From Sclerotiophoma versabilis (lineage: Eukaryota > Ascomycota > Dothideomycetes > Pleosporales > Didymellaceae), in assembly GCA_012274445.1 (NCBI GenBank), contig JAAROD010000076.1:62001-126000 (forward strand): 64,000 nucleotides of DNA, read 5' to 3'. Numbering within the stretch: position 1 is the stretch's first letter; the number at the start of each line of letters is the position of its first letter. Below the pieces are notes generated by a model. That model was not told where the DNA came from. It was given only the letters and a program-made list of their open reading frames with translations, and did no database searches. Made by a program: the position numbers and the translations under genes. Below, one piece after another: positions 53,945-64,000 of the stretch.

Positions 53945-56900
53945 AAGCTGTGACGCATTTGGAATGGCGATGTTTAAGAACAAAACGTTCAGAGCAGGAA
54001 GTCCCAGTTAGAACCTATCCCTTCCTGAGGGCAGCGTTGCGACTTTTGGGATTGTCGGATATCTTCCACGTTGGCTGATGCTGGTGGATACGATCCTCAG
54101 GCTTGTCGACCATGGCGGCAGGTCTGTTACAAACATCCATCTTCCTGACGATACGAGGATCTTCGCGAGCTCTACCAACACATCGGCAAAGGCAGTATCA
54201 CACAGGGATTGATTCAACCATGGCCTGCATCCGTCAGATGCAGCAGGAGAAGAGAACCGAGTTAGTTTTGTCTATCGAGCTTCTTCTCCAGCCTCCCGGC
54301 AAGGCGTCAACCCGCAAGAAAACTTTAGCAAAACCTCATGCCACTAAGTCTTCATTCACAGGGCAGCCTTCGTACTCCTGCCCGTGGAGATATTAAAAAC
54401 ACCAACTAGACCAGACTCGTTGCCCGAAACTCTGCTACCGAAGACACTGATACATGGAGCTCACAGTGTCTCGCCTGGTCGTCCTATAAGCTGATTCTTC
54501 TTGCAGTCGTTGGAAGAGAGCGCATCTGCACTGAAAGTTAGACACGGGGCTCGTTGCTGCTTTGCAGGCTCAAGTTGATAATCACGAACCAACCGCAGGT
54601 AGTAATGCTACCCGTCCCACCGAGCTCGAACAACCAAACGCAAACATTGTTGAGCTGGTAGAGAGCGCTCGGCCCAGTCTTCGACGATAGCAAACAACGA
54701 GCTAGTCGTCAATAGAAACACCTTTGGCTCCTCTATCGGTGATGGTCTCGACACGCAACAGCTTCCTTCTCTTCCGCGATTGGACTTCCGGCATACACGA
54801 GATCTTCAGACAGTGAAGTGGTTGACCCACTGTTCATGATAGACTTCCACGGCATGGCTTGCGTGTTTTGTATATCAGTGTATCGATCAAGATTAGCGAT
54901 AGACTCGCATTAGCTATGGCCGAGGGTCTGCAACCGGGACATGGTGTCAACCTGTGGGCGGTCAAGTCGCTCTTCGGCTCTTGCGGACGATGAGAGTGAG
55001 ACGACGCATCGCTTACGCATAAATGTTACTCCCGCGATTGGTCCCAGCTTCCAAAGATGCCGATAAACAGTTCCTTGGTTCGTAATTGACACAATCTTAG
55101 AGATTCGCAAAGAATATCGAAAGTATTCTAAGGCGATCGGCGCCGCGCATAGCTAACCAAGTCGCCGCAAGAGCAACAGAATGACCACGGCTCGTGGCTG
55201 TTCGACTGAAGACGTATAAAAGCCTCGAGAGCAACAGTAGAAGCAGCATGTACTGAACGAGGTTCTGCGGAGATTCAACTCCTGCTCTAATGCTCAAAAG
55301 GGCTTGAACATGTCTCTGCCGTCCACAACACGGGACATTTGCTGCCTCCTCGCCCGCTTCACACCACTGGAGCAGGAAGTGTCTCGCTTTCAGCCGTCTC
55401 GCCAGCTAGCGGGTGATGATGATTGCTCGCAGCCGCAGAAGGCGTCCCCCAATGACGCTGTAACAGAACAGTCCACAGACTGCCGAAGGATCAGTAAGTC
55501 TTTTCCGGCAGTATTGAACCCTTCGTGGAGAGGTATAATGTGTCAATGGGCTGATTCACTAGGAAAGTGAGGTCGTACTTCCACTTCAATTGTGGGAATT
55601 GGTCGAAAGATGAAGGGACAAAGAGTCTTGACGAGTGACTGAGTAAAGAGAAGGTGGCGAGAAGGTGTGCATTCATGAGTTAGCACTAGTACCATACCAT
55701 AGTAAAACAACAATAAGTCAGCATGCGCATTTGGCATTGACGTTGTACTGACAACCTCCAGACAAATTCCTGACTTCAATCGATCGTATATACTGCCAGT
55801 GATCCACTGTCGAGTGACATCGATGCCTAACGTACAACACCCATTGGCAGTCAGTGCCCAAGGAGAGTTGAGTGGAATTTTCATACAGCATCGCGTGAGG
55901 TTTGCAATGTCTCGAGCCAAGGAGGTATCAAGTAGATATCGAATCGGAGCACGAAGCTTACAATTTCAGGTTCAACTGCGGTTGGGTAAAGCCCATTCCA
56001 CATGCATGGATTTCAGCTGCCGACGATCGCTGCAGATGTTGCTATAGTCCACAATGCTGAAAGCTGTGTAGTGCGTGCTGATTTCGCACGTCTGCCAACA
56101 GTCAGAGGGTGTGATATGAGACTTATAGAAGGGTTTTACGGCGGTATGGTGCATGAGCTGGCTGAAGAGCTCGCAGGCCTGGAGGAGCACGAATGCTTTT
56201 GGAATCGACGAAACTACTCTGGAGATTGGCTCATGTCGCTGGCTGGGTATCATCGGAATCGTGTTCTCTCGAAGTTAGCAATCAAAGTTCGTAACTGACG
56301 TCAATGAGTTAGCCTCACTCCTCTGAGATGAAGGTATTGCTCATGTTAGTAGGGTGAACCGAAGCGGTGCAGAGGTGTGAGAGATCACAACGCCAAGGTC
56401 AGGATGATGTTGTTTTTGTCTGCAAGAGCAAGGAAACACTCCAAAGAAATATCGCCATGGCTGAAGTTGCAGGTGAGTCTGCATGTGGGTAAAGTCAACA
56501 GACGTTCTCAGTTTCAGCGCTGGTCCCGTCTGCGGGTGGGGCGATTGCACACAAGATTTTGTGGTCAACAACGCCATTTTCGCGGTGAATGTTGTCGCTG
56601 TACGGATGGCGGTCAAGCAGTTGAAGCTTCGATGAAGGTAATCGAGGCTGCAGCAGGATATCACGATTACTGAAGTATTCGGGTAGTCAATTGACAGCTT
56701 GAACTTGATCTCGATTACCTGGACCTCTTCAAGAAGCGCATCAACGGCTTGCAGGAAGACTGGAAAAGATCATATGAGAGCAGCGTATGAAGGTGTGGGG
56801 GTGATGTGGGGTCTGAGGCTGAACGCGAAAGCATGTGTTTTCGCGAGGCGGCGGGCCCAAGCGCTACTGAGACTCACCTTCTCCTTCCCCACACCATGCA

Positions 56901-56971
56901 CCTTCCCGGCGCACAGGTCTTTCTTGCCCAACCGAACCCTGGCTCTTAGGCGACAGGTGCTGTTGCTGCAG
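53945..56971. other. region with unresolved coding-like shards
   Basis: About 3 kb with no model I can defend. Protein-like pieces on the plus strand include 55310-55494 (LARFTPLEQEVSRFQPSRQL, ending at a GTAAGT donor), 56002-56298 (MRLIEGFYGGMVHELAEELA), 56400-56470 (DDVVFVCKSKETLQRNIAMA, then a GTGAGT donor) and a final block ending at a stop at 56789 (LDYLDLFKKRINGLQEDWKR). They could be exons of one gene ending just before SLX4, or several relics. Confidence 0.4.
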
Positions 56972-59896
56972 ATGGCCGGGAAGGAGTACACAATTGTTGT
57001 ACTCTCTTCATCCCCTCCCGCCCCGGATGCATACAATTCCCCACACTATGCGGCGCCTACGAGACGCGTCGCAATGCCACCATCTTCGCCATTCGCCTTC
57101 TCTCCGCCCTCCAGTCCAATGAGACGCTCTCCCGGCGCGTTGGCTTCCGGCTCTCGAGCTGTCTCCATCCCTGAGAATGCTTCAAGAGGGTTCGCCACCG
57201 TGAGCAGCCTTGTTCGCTCGGAGCACTTTGCGCAGCAGATTGATGGAGATCTTGCAGAGATAGAAGAATTACAACGGGTGAAGGGCTCAGTTGAAGGCAC
57301 AGAAGCAGGCTCGGCAGCTGCGAGGAAGTCTACAGAGCATGTTGGAAAGAATACGACAGCCGCGGACGGCGAGAGGCCAAAACCGAAGTCGAGGGTGAGG
57401 AAACCCAAAGCAGACAAAGGCATCGAAAACAACAAAACCGCCCTCGATCCTGAACTTCGACTCCCACGCACCACAAGATCACCATTTCTCGAAAACGGCG
57501 AAGTGCAAGCGACAGTCGAGAAACCCACCGAGCCTACAGTAGTCGCGCCGAAGCTGACGAAATCGGGCATACCACGAAAGCCGCGAGCGAAGAAAGAGAA
57601 TCCTGATCTTGAAGACACAGAGCCAAACTCAAAGAAGACGAGGGTCACAAAACCCAAGGTAACTGGCAAAGCTGGTAAAGCTCGCAAAGCAACACGGAAC
57701 GCTGCAGATGCTGTGTCCGCACACTTCTCCGTGGACAAAGATCAGGCCAACACCATCACGGAAGAACCAAGAACGAAAAGCGACGTGGGTCTGCAGCATG
57801 CGTCGACATGGGATGTACCGCAAAGTCCTCAGTCGAGACAGAACGCTCCAAAGCAGCGACCGCCAGATCCCCTACCAGAGGGGCTTGATCTTGAAGAAAC
57901 TGTTTCAAGAAGACGAGATTGGACACCGTCGAGAGACACCGTCCCTCGGAGTCCATCAACTACTTCGGCCGGCAAAGAGAACAGGCCCTCGGCGCCTGAC
58001 GCCATGGCCGGTAACTTCACTCATCTCATTTCAAACTTCATGTACGAGTCGCCAAACGCCAAATTCACAAACAATGTTATGATGCCCACTGCAGGAACTT
58101 CGGGGGTAACAAAGCGCCGCCGAGTCGAACTTGTCGATCTCCCAGGCTTACAAACCACTCCTCGAGCATCATCTCCAGAAAAAGGCAAAGCACCTAAGAA
58201 GAAGCCACGAACTATTACAGATTTGGTGACCGGTCAATATGCACCGAAGACAGCAAACTTGGATGTCGAGGCTGTCACAAGCGACTTCTTCTCGGCACAT
58301 ACTAGCATGAAAAAGGTGTCTCCGATCGACGACGCAGCGCACAACGCTGAAGTGCAGCAGAAGAAGCCGCCTCGCAAGCGTTCGAAGCCGAGAGGTGGCC
58401 CGGAAGGTTCGGTCACAAAGGCGAAGCCTCGTGCTAAGAAAGCGACAATCAAAGCTGCCGCTAAGCCAAAACCAGTCGCTGAGAAGCTGCTCAGTCCTAC
58501 ATCTGCTATTGTGCGCGTGAACCGGCAGGAAGTGTTATTTGGCACGTCAAGTCAGCTTGCGTTGCAAGAGTCGCCTACGACAGTGCGACAGATTCAGCAA
58601 GCTATTAAGGAATCAGAAGAAGAAGAAGAGAATACACCTTACTATCTCTTTGAAGCCCCTCCACGGTGGCCGAAACTTCAGAAAATTGAGGGTAAGCGAG
58701 GCTTGTGGCGGGAAAGCACGAGAGACAGAGATGGCGGTCTGCTCGAAAACACGGAGAAAATCTACATTCCGGAGTCAGACCGAACGCAAGACCTGCCTCT
58801 ACTCATGGACGTTGCTCGTGGAGAGCCGAGCTTGCCATCTGGGTTTGTAGACATCGATGACATCGTTCCTGCTGCACCCATTGCTATCTCTTCGGATTTG
58901 CCGACTCCACCAGAGTCTCAATCTCAGAAACAGACCGTGGAGTTAACGCCTAATCGATTGGCAGCTGACGAGGTTTTCGAAGACATCGATGACTTTGGCA
59001 GTGGCCTTCCTCCGTCCAACCAGAATGCCGAAACACTAAACAGCTTCGTAGACATCGACGAATTTCAGTCCCCCCTGCCATCTGTAGCAAATCAAGCGCT
59101 TTGGACTTCCTCAAAGCCACCAGCCTCAGCGCCAGTGTTAGCCACAGCTAAAGGCTCACCTAAGAGACGTCGAGGTCGGCCTCCAAAAGCGAAGAATGCG
59201 ATCTTCCCCATCCCAGCATCAGCACCGCCTCCAACACGCATGCTATCCCCACCACAACAGGCACAACGGCGTCTTCCCTCGACGCCACCGAAAGGATTAG
59301 GCCGCTTTATTGACATCGAAGAGATACTTGATTCAGAAGATGAAGCTCTCGAGGCGTTCTCACCTACACCACCCCAAGTGCGCAAATTGCAAGATTCACC
59401 CCCTTTACCACTGGCTTATGACCGAGAACCCTCAGCGCCCGCCAGGGGTCAAGCAGACGAGTCCGGAGTTACGCCTGTCTTCCGCATTCTCACGTCCCAT
59501 CTTGAATGGGCCAACATCAAGCCCTCAATCTGCGCAGCCATAACCGCACACATACGCTCCATACTACCGACTATGGACCCCAGGAAGCCAAACTGGTACG
59601 AGAAGATTCTCATGTATGACCCCATCATTCTCGAGGACTTCATGGCCTACCTCAATAGCAACACCAAGCTTTCCACATACAAGCGAGCGACGCAGAAGCA
59701 GATCAAAGCCTACAACAACAACTTGAAGATGAAAGGCAACGCAATCCTGGGTGTGGAAAGGGACGATCAGGTGCTAGCCATCGAGAAAGAGCTGGAAGTG
59801 TACATGGTCAGGGATTGGTGCCAGGAGATGAGCATCTGCTGCATTCATGCTAAAGAGAGCCGAGGCCGAGGAAGTGCGAGGAAAGGACTATACTAG
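56972..59896 (+). CDS. SLX4: structure-specific endonuclease subunit SLX4
   Basis: An intronless 974-residue protein. SLX4 is the scaffold and activator of the SLX1 nuclease, which cuts branched DNA during recombination and replication repair in the nucleus. The ATG at 56972 starts MAGKEYTIVVLSSSPPAPDA, the typical IVVLSSSP opening of fungal SLX4. Most of the protein is Lys/Pro/Ser-rich and disordered. An AT-hook (RRRGRPP, residues 732-738) lies before the end. The conserved C-terminal SLX4 domain runs from about 865: WYEKILMYDPIILEDFMAYL, then KAYNNNLKMKGNAILG and VRDWCQEMSICCIHAKE. Four copies of an F-x-D-I-[DE]-[DE]-[IF] motif lie at 625, 669, 692 and 779. The frame extends upstream to 56699, but that part looks noncoding. 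Confidence 0.93.
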   Translation: MAGKEYTIVVLSSSPPAPDAYNSPHYAAPTRRVAMPPSSPFAFSPPSSPMRRSPGALASGSRAVSIPENASRGFATVSSLVRSEHFAQQIDGDLAEIEELQRVKGSVEGTEAGSAAARKSTEHVGKNTTAADGERPKPKSRVRKPKADKGIENNKTALDPELRLPRTTRSPFLENGEVQATVEKPTEPTVVAPKLTKSGIPRKPRAKKENPDLEDTEPNSKKTRVTKPKVTGKAGKARKATRNAADAVSAHFSVDKDQANTITEEPRTKSDVGLQHASTWDVPQSPQSRQNAPKQRPPDPLPEGLDLEETVSRRRDWTPSRDTVPRSPSTTSAGKENRPSAPDAMAGNFTHLISNFMYESPNAKFTNNVMMPTAGTSGVTKRRRVELVDLPGLQTTPRASSPEKGKAPKKKPRTITDLVTGQYAPKTANLDVEAVTSDFFSAHTSMKKVSPIDDAAHNAEVQQKKPPRKRSKPRGGPEGSVTKAKPRAKKATIKAAAKPKPVAEKLLSPTSAIVRVNRQEVLFGTSSQLALQESPTTVRQIQQAIKESEEEEENTPYYLFEAPPRWPKLQKIEGKRGLWRESTRDRDGGLLENTEKIYIPESDRTQDLPLLMDVARGEPSLPSGFVDIDDIVPAAPIAISSDLPTPPESQSQKQTVELTPNRLAADEVFEDIDDFGSGLPPSNQNAETLNSFVDIDEFQSPLPSVANQALWTSSKPPASAPVLATAKGSPKRRRGRPPKAKNAIFPIPASAPPPTRMLSPPQQAQRRLPSTPPKGLGRFIDIEEILDSEDEALEAFSPTPPQVRKLQDSPPLPLAYDREPSAPARGQADESGVTPVFRILTSHLEWANIKPSICAAITAHIRSILPTMDPRKPNWYEKILMYDPIILEDFMAYLNSNTKLSTYKRATQKQIKAYNNNLKMKGNAILGVERDDQVLAIEKELEVYMVRDWCQEMSICCIHAKESRGRGSARKGLY

Positions 59897-60719
59897 TATT
59901 GAGGATGCGCATTTTGAAGAATATACCCAAAGAGCCGCAGAAGAGCTGCATGTCACGACTTTACGATTCTTAGATGCTTGTACTACAGAAGAGAAATGGA
60001 GAAAGTCACATGAGCCGCGGTTCCCTGTGCGTGCCAACATCGACTGTCCGCTTTCACGACATGTGTCAACTCGGCTCACGGCTCATAGCCCGCGGGTCAC
60101 GTCTTACGGAAAACGCAAGCTCCTCGGCTCGGAATCGTGAGGTATTTTCCGTCATCGGCCTCGCAATAAGCTCCTAGCGCATCTTACAAGCCAAGATGCA
60201 AGGCACGTCAACATGCATGTCAAGAGAGAGGTCCGTACCTGGTGAGTGGATCATCTTGTGCGAAATCACAAATTTGAGCCTCACATGACGGTGCGTGTGC
60301 TATCCTCTTTTGTGTAGAGGGGCCGTTCGGTAATTCTTACAACGAGAAGTATGTTCCGAGTATCCAATCACGTAGCGAGGATCGGGCAACTACCGGGGCG
60401 GGGACGATGCGCGCACCCCAGACTTGCCTTCCCACTCCACAATCCCCACACTCTAGCAGCTTGGCGGCATCACCGGCAGTCGACGATGGTACATCGGTAG
60501 GCACTGAAGGGTGGAGGTCATTCTTCGTATTGCGTCTTGGCACAGCGCCATCGCAAAATTTCAACGACTCGAGCCTCCGCTGTGGCTGTTCTTCGGATGT
60601 GGCTTGCTGATAGACGACGTCCACTCGTGCCGTATACCCAGGACAAGCAGTACAAATAGTTAGGATGCCACTGTACTGTGGGGGTATCGCTGAATACTTT
60701 GCGCCATTCACAACTCAAC
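59897..60719. other. intergenic, nothing recognised
   Basis: Between SLX4 and the glycoside hydrolase, both on the plus strand. No coding frame is supported; it presumably holds the hydrolase promoter. Confidence 0.5.
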
Positions 60720-62612
60720 ATGGGCATTCGGACTCGCAACGACCGCAAGAAGCAAGCCTTCATTGGCTTCTTCTTTGCAGCTACAGCAATGTCCAAGGCT
60801 GTGCCTGCTCTCAAGTCCTTCCAGCACAATGTGTTCACATTACGCAGTGACACTGAGGCTCTTCCGTACCGCGATGCTTCGCTTCCTGTGGACGAACGCG
60901 TTGATGACCTGATCCAACGCATGACCCTGGAAGAGAAGACCGGTCAACTGTTTCAGAGCATCATGAGTATGCCGGCCAATGGCAGCAGTGCTCTCGACAA
61001 CACCACTTTGCTTTGGCTTCAAGGCAACTTCCAGACACATTTCAACCTCGGCGGAACTATCAACAGCCCCCGCGTAGCTGCCCAATTTCTCAATAATGTG
61101 CAGCAAGCAGCTTTGAATACACGACTCGGCATACCTGTAACCATGTCCTCGGACCCTCGGCACTCATATACAGATGCCTTTGGGACGCAGATTGCAGCTA
61201 GTGCTTTCTCACAGTGGCCAGAAAGCCTTGGCTTGGCAGCTCTAAGGGATGCAGAGTCGGTGCGCAAGTTTGCAAATATTGCTCGTCAAGAGTACATGGC
61301 AATTGGTCTCCGATCAGCACTACATCCGCAGGTTGATCTTGCAACTGAGCCACGCTGGGCCAGGATTGGGGCAACGATGGGCGAGGATGCGAACCTCACG
61401 GCCGAGCTGGTTGTTGCGTATATCGAAGGCTTCACTGGCGACAAGTTTGGAAACGAGTCTGTCACAACGGTCACCAAGCATTTCCCCGGTAGCGGACCGG
61501 TACAGGATGGCGAGGACAGCCACTTCACGTACGGAAAGAATGCCACATACCCTGGCAACAACTTCGAACATCATCTTATCCCCTTCAAAGCAGCCATTGC
61601 TGCTGGCGCTCGCCAAATGATGCCATACTACTCTCGACCTATCGACACTGAGTACGAGGAAGTCGCAGCTGGTATGAACAAGGGCATCGTGACCGATCTT
61701 CTCCGCCATGAGCTCGGCTTCGAAGGTATCGTAGTCACAGACTGGGGTCTGGTCACCGATGCCATCGTCCTTGGAGAGGATTGGCCAGCTCACGCCTGGG
61801 GCGCCGAGAACCTGACCGAGATTCAGCGCGCCGAGAAGATCCTGGACGCTGGCGCTGACCAGTTCGGTGGCGAGCAATGCTTCGAGCTTGTTCTTCAGCT
61901 CGTCGGCAACGGCACCATCAGCGAGGACCGCATCGACCTCTCTGTTCGTCGTCTGCTGCGCGAGAAATTCCTTCTTGGCCTCTTTGAAAACCCATTCGTC
62001 GATGTCGACGCCGCTGATAAGGTCGTCGGCGCCCCAGAGTTTATCGCTGCGGGTCAAGACGCCCAGCGCAGGTCCTTCACCCTGTTGACTAACAACGACA
62101 CCATCCTGCCGCTCAAGCACGAGAAGAACGTCAAGTTCTACACCGAGGGCTTGAACAAGACACTGCTTGCACAGAGGGAGATTACGACCGTCGACAAGCC
62201 CGAGGAAGCAGACATCGCCCTCCTCCGCCTCAAGGCCCCTTATGAGCCGCGCCCCGGTGCCTTCGAAGCAAATATGCACGCTGGGTCTCTCGAGTACAAT
62301 GCTACTGAGCGTGCACGCCAGGCTGCTATCTATGCTGCCGTGCCTACTATTGTCGATATCTACCTGGACCGCCCTGCAGCAATTCCTGAGGTTGCGGAGC
62401 AGGCGAAGGCGTTGATTGCCAACTATGGAGCGTCTAACGAGGCTTTCCTAGATGTTTTGTTTGGTGTTGATGGGGCTAAGCCGATGGGCAGATTGCCAGT
62501 TGATTTGCCCAGGAGCATGGTGGCGGTTGAGGCATCGAGGGAAGACGTTCCTTTCGACACTGAAAACCCGGTTTTCAGGTTCGGGCATGGGTTGAGCTAT
62601 GAGGATTGTTAA
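60720..62612 (+). CDS. glycoside hydrolase family 3 protein
   Basis: An intronless 630-residue protein from the ATG at 60720. Residues about 12-27 (QAFIGFFFAATAMSKA) are a signal peptide or anchor. The N-terminal TIM-barrel domain has the family marks: VDDLIQRMTLEEKTGQLFQS, LHPQVDLATEPRWARIGATM, VTKHFPGSGP and GFEGIVVTDWG, whose Asp341 is the expected nucleophile. The second domain follows (RSFTLLTNNDTILPLKHEKN), and the protein ends at FRFGHGLSYEDC, the usual F-G-x-G-L-S-Y element. The fibronectin-III-like domain found at the end of many fungal beta-glucosidases is absent. Family members release glucose or xylose from oligosaccharides and are usually secreted. The substrate cannot be told from sequence alone. 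Confidence 0.9.
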   Translation: MGIRTRNDRKKQAFIGFFFAATAMSKAVPALKSFQHNVFTLRSDTEALPYRDASLPVDERVDDLIQRMTLEEKTGQLFQSIMSMPANGSSALDNTTLLWLQGNFQTHFNLGGTINSPRVAAQFLNNVQQAALNTRLGIPVTMSSDPRHSYTDAFGTQIAASAFSQWPESLGLAALRDAESVRKFANIARQEYMAIGLRSALHPQVDLATEPRWARIGATMGEDANLTAELVVAYIEGFTGDKFGNESVTTVTKHFPGSGPVQDGEDSHFTYGKNATYPGNNFEHHLIPFKAAIAAGARQMMPYYSRPIDTEYEEVAAGMNKGIVTDLLRHELGFEGIVVTDWGLVTDAIVLGEDWPAHAWGAENLTEIQRAEKILDAGADQFGGEQCFELVLQLVGNGTISEDRIDLSVRRLLREKFLLGLFENPFVDVDAADKVVGAPEFIAAGQDAQRRSFTLLTNNDTILPLKHEKNVKFYTEGLNKTLLAQREITTVDKPEEADIALLRLKAPYEPRPGAFEANMHAGSLEYNATERARQAAIYAAVPTIVDIYLDRPAAIPEVAEQAKALIANYGASNEAFLDVLFGVDGAKPMGRLPVDLPRSMVAVEASREDVPFDTENPVFRFGHGLSYEDC

Positions 62613-63296
62613 GTGTGGAATTACGGAACGATGTCGATGACTTCACGATTGTAATGTCGAGCAACCTAGTTTCTGAATGAAATCTTGAAAGCACACCCGT
62701 CGGTTGCTTATGCAGTTTCCCTAATTCATGACCCAGCGATGCCTTCATTACACCGTGGATGTTTTCTGTTTTCCGTTTTCTGTTTCCTGTCACGACGCTG
62801 TCGTTCTCACCCGCAACGTCATCAGGCCTTCATTCCGCCAATTTTTGTACCTCATCTTCCATGCCTTCATAGGTCTCACTGCACTTCGTTATAGCTTATT
62901 TACTGAGCAATGAGCTTCAAATATTCCTTACTTACTGATTGTGTGACCCACGTCTTCTTCAGTACTATAGTTATTTGAGCCACCGAAGATACTGTACCTA
63001 CGGCTAAACGGCGTGAGGAAAGGAGATTGTAGAGAAAGCGGGGCTGCTAAGAAGGGCGACAAGGCTTACCCCTAACACATGTGCAGGATCTAGCGCCATG
63101 GATACACGAGTGATGCTGCGAATTAATAATTCGCGGATTTTATGAAAGGCTAAACAGATCTTGTATCGTATCTGGGTATGTGAGGGTTTGGCATTGTATT
63201 ATGTCACATCAGAGAGTATGTAGATAAGGTCGGTCAGCATAGTTCGCATATTTTCAACCACTGCATCAGTTCTGTTTGATTTCACAACAGCGGCTG
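62613..63296. other. intergenic, convergent gene ends
   Basis: Between convergent genes. A TTCTGTTTTCCGTTTTCTGTTT pyrimidine-rich stretch lies near 62763-62785; nothing else was seen. Confidence 0.5.
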
Positions 63297-64000
63297 CTAA
63301 CACAAAGCAAAATGCTGCTTGACTAGGATATGCTGAGACTTTTCGTCCTCGGCTGGAAGAGATGGTTTGGAGGAGCGACCGTGGAGTGTCGTCCTCAGAT
63401 CTTCTCGTAATTTTCCCATGCGTGATGGCTTCTGGGCTGTGTTTTCTCTGTTCTTCGTCGTTCCATTTCGTTCCTTCTCTTCACCTTCTTCTTCCACCAT
63501 CTCTATCCCATCAATTTCCGCTGGTTTTGCCCCTTCTGAGCTCTCGCATCCCTGTTGGAGTGTTGTTTCTGCGACTATTGAGGCGCTGCCCGGCCTCTCC
63601 GTATGCTTTTCCGGATCATTGCGGGGCGTGAACTCAGATTCTGTGTTTTCGAGCTCATCTTCGATTGTACAGCCAAAATAGCAATCATCCATCCAGCCAT
63701 GGAGGTAGCAGTCTGACACAATCTGCCATTTCCCCAAACCGGTACCATCAACACCAGCCTTTTCCCGCAAAAGGAACGGCGTTGTATCACCGTCGAAGAT
63801 AACAACGCGGTCACCTACCTGTAGATGGTTCGATCCAAGGCCTAGGAAGCCCTTTTGCGTGCGAAACAGTGTCCGGTCAATTAGTCTGTGTCGGTGTATG
63901 GGATGCAATACAGCTTCATGCAACTTGGTTCCCATCCCCATGATCCTTGTAGACTTTGTATCGTGTGTCAATGTCCGGGTTATGACATCAAATAGCCACT
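63297..64000 (-). CDS. C-terminal part of HET-domain-type incompatibility protein (partial)
   Basis: The frame is open to the right edge, so at least 234 residues are present and the N-terminal HET domain, if any, lies outside. RTLFRTQKGFLGLGSNHLQV followed by GDRVVIFDGDTTPFLLR and WQIVSDCYLHGWMDD is the typical block found after the HET domain in fungal heterokaryon-incompatibility-like proteins (FRT-x-G-x-x-G-x-GP ... GD-x-V ... P-[FV]-[VI]-LR ... Y-V-H-G). The last 100 residues are Glu/Lys-rich, disordered, and end in KQHFALC. Such proteins can trigger cell death on contact with incompatible partners, but most paralogues are unstudied. Confidence 0.75.
   Translation of the reverse strand, partial: WLFDVITRTLTHDTKSTRIMGMGTKLHEAVLHPIHRHRLIDRTLFRTQKGFLGLGSNHLQVGDRVVIFDGDTTPFLLREKAGVDGTGLGKWQIVSDCYLHGWMDDCYFGCTIEDELENTESEFTPRNDPEKHTERPGSASIVAETTLQQGCESSEGAKPAEIDGIEMVEEEGEEKERNGTTKNRENTAQKPSRMGKLREDLRTTLHGRSSKPSLPAEDEKSQHILVKQHFALC

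Noticed and set aside
57046..57738. 230-codon frame antisense to SLX4
   Set aside because: Shadow of the Lys/Pro-rich coding strand; no motif, start or splice evidence.
61320..62279. 319-codon frame antisense to the glycoside hydrolase
   Set aside because: It mirrors a strongly conserved gene on the other strand; GC-rich third positions of that gene explain the open frame.

Overview
This window reads as nuclear DNA of a filamentous ascomycete. The evidence is the very short GT-AG introns (about 42-135 bp, mostly 45-63) that restore open frames in many genes, a fungal SLX4, a PTH11-type rhodopsin-fold membrane protein, a HET-type incompatibility protein tail, a DUF4470 protein and a DUF7053-like protein. 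A Dothideomycete (Pleosporales-like) is my best guess from the flavour of the uncharacterised families; that placement is inference. There are no operons. Genes lie on both strands and are separated by 0.3-3 kb spacers. I found no tRNA or rRNA gene and no intact transposon.

Layout. 0-8 kb: a DUF4470 protein cut by the left edge (-), an AT-rich spacer with telomere-like repeats, a small dual-specificity phosphatase (+) and a rhodopsin-fold membrane protein (+). 8-16 kb: a short F-box-like ORF (-), an Arg/Asp-rich protein (-), a secreted protein gene whose 3' half is broken by a frameshift and a stop (+), a DUF7053-like protein (-) and a possible small Cys-rich protein (-). 16-29 kb: a 660-residue coiled-coil protein with a Pif1-like segment but no helicase motor (-), a 760-residue protein of unknown function (-), a C2H2 zinc-finger plus degenerate kinase-like gene (-), an F-box-like protein (-) and a membrane-anchored unknown (+).

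30-46 kb is the densest part: a membrane-anchored double amidohydrolase, a Pro-rich coiled-coil protein, an 870-residue membrane ectodomain protein and a basic unknown (all +), then a double-RING E3-like protein (-) and an M28B glutamate-carboxypeptidase-like metallopeptidase (+). 46-57 kb is gene-poor. It holds one small acidic protein gene (+), an unresolved multi-exon gene or relic (-), a fragment of trehalose-6-phosphate synthase, long G/C homopolymers and scattered coding-like shards. 57-64 kb: SLX4 (+), a family 3 glycoside hydrolase (+) and the tail of a HET-domain protein cut by the right edge (-).

No single pathway unites the genes. Themes are surface or vacuolar hydrolysis (GH3, M28B, amidohydrolase), membrane sensing (rhodopsin-fold protein), DNA repair (SLX4, and possibly the Pif1-like protein) and self/non-self or ubiquitin-type signalling (HET, RING, F-box-like proteins). 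The most unusual items are the motor-less Pif1-like protein, the amidohydrolase with a decayed second copy of its own domain, the zinc-finger pseudokinase gene, the repeated acidic-hydrophobic motifs in SLX4, and the decaying secreted-protein gene.
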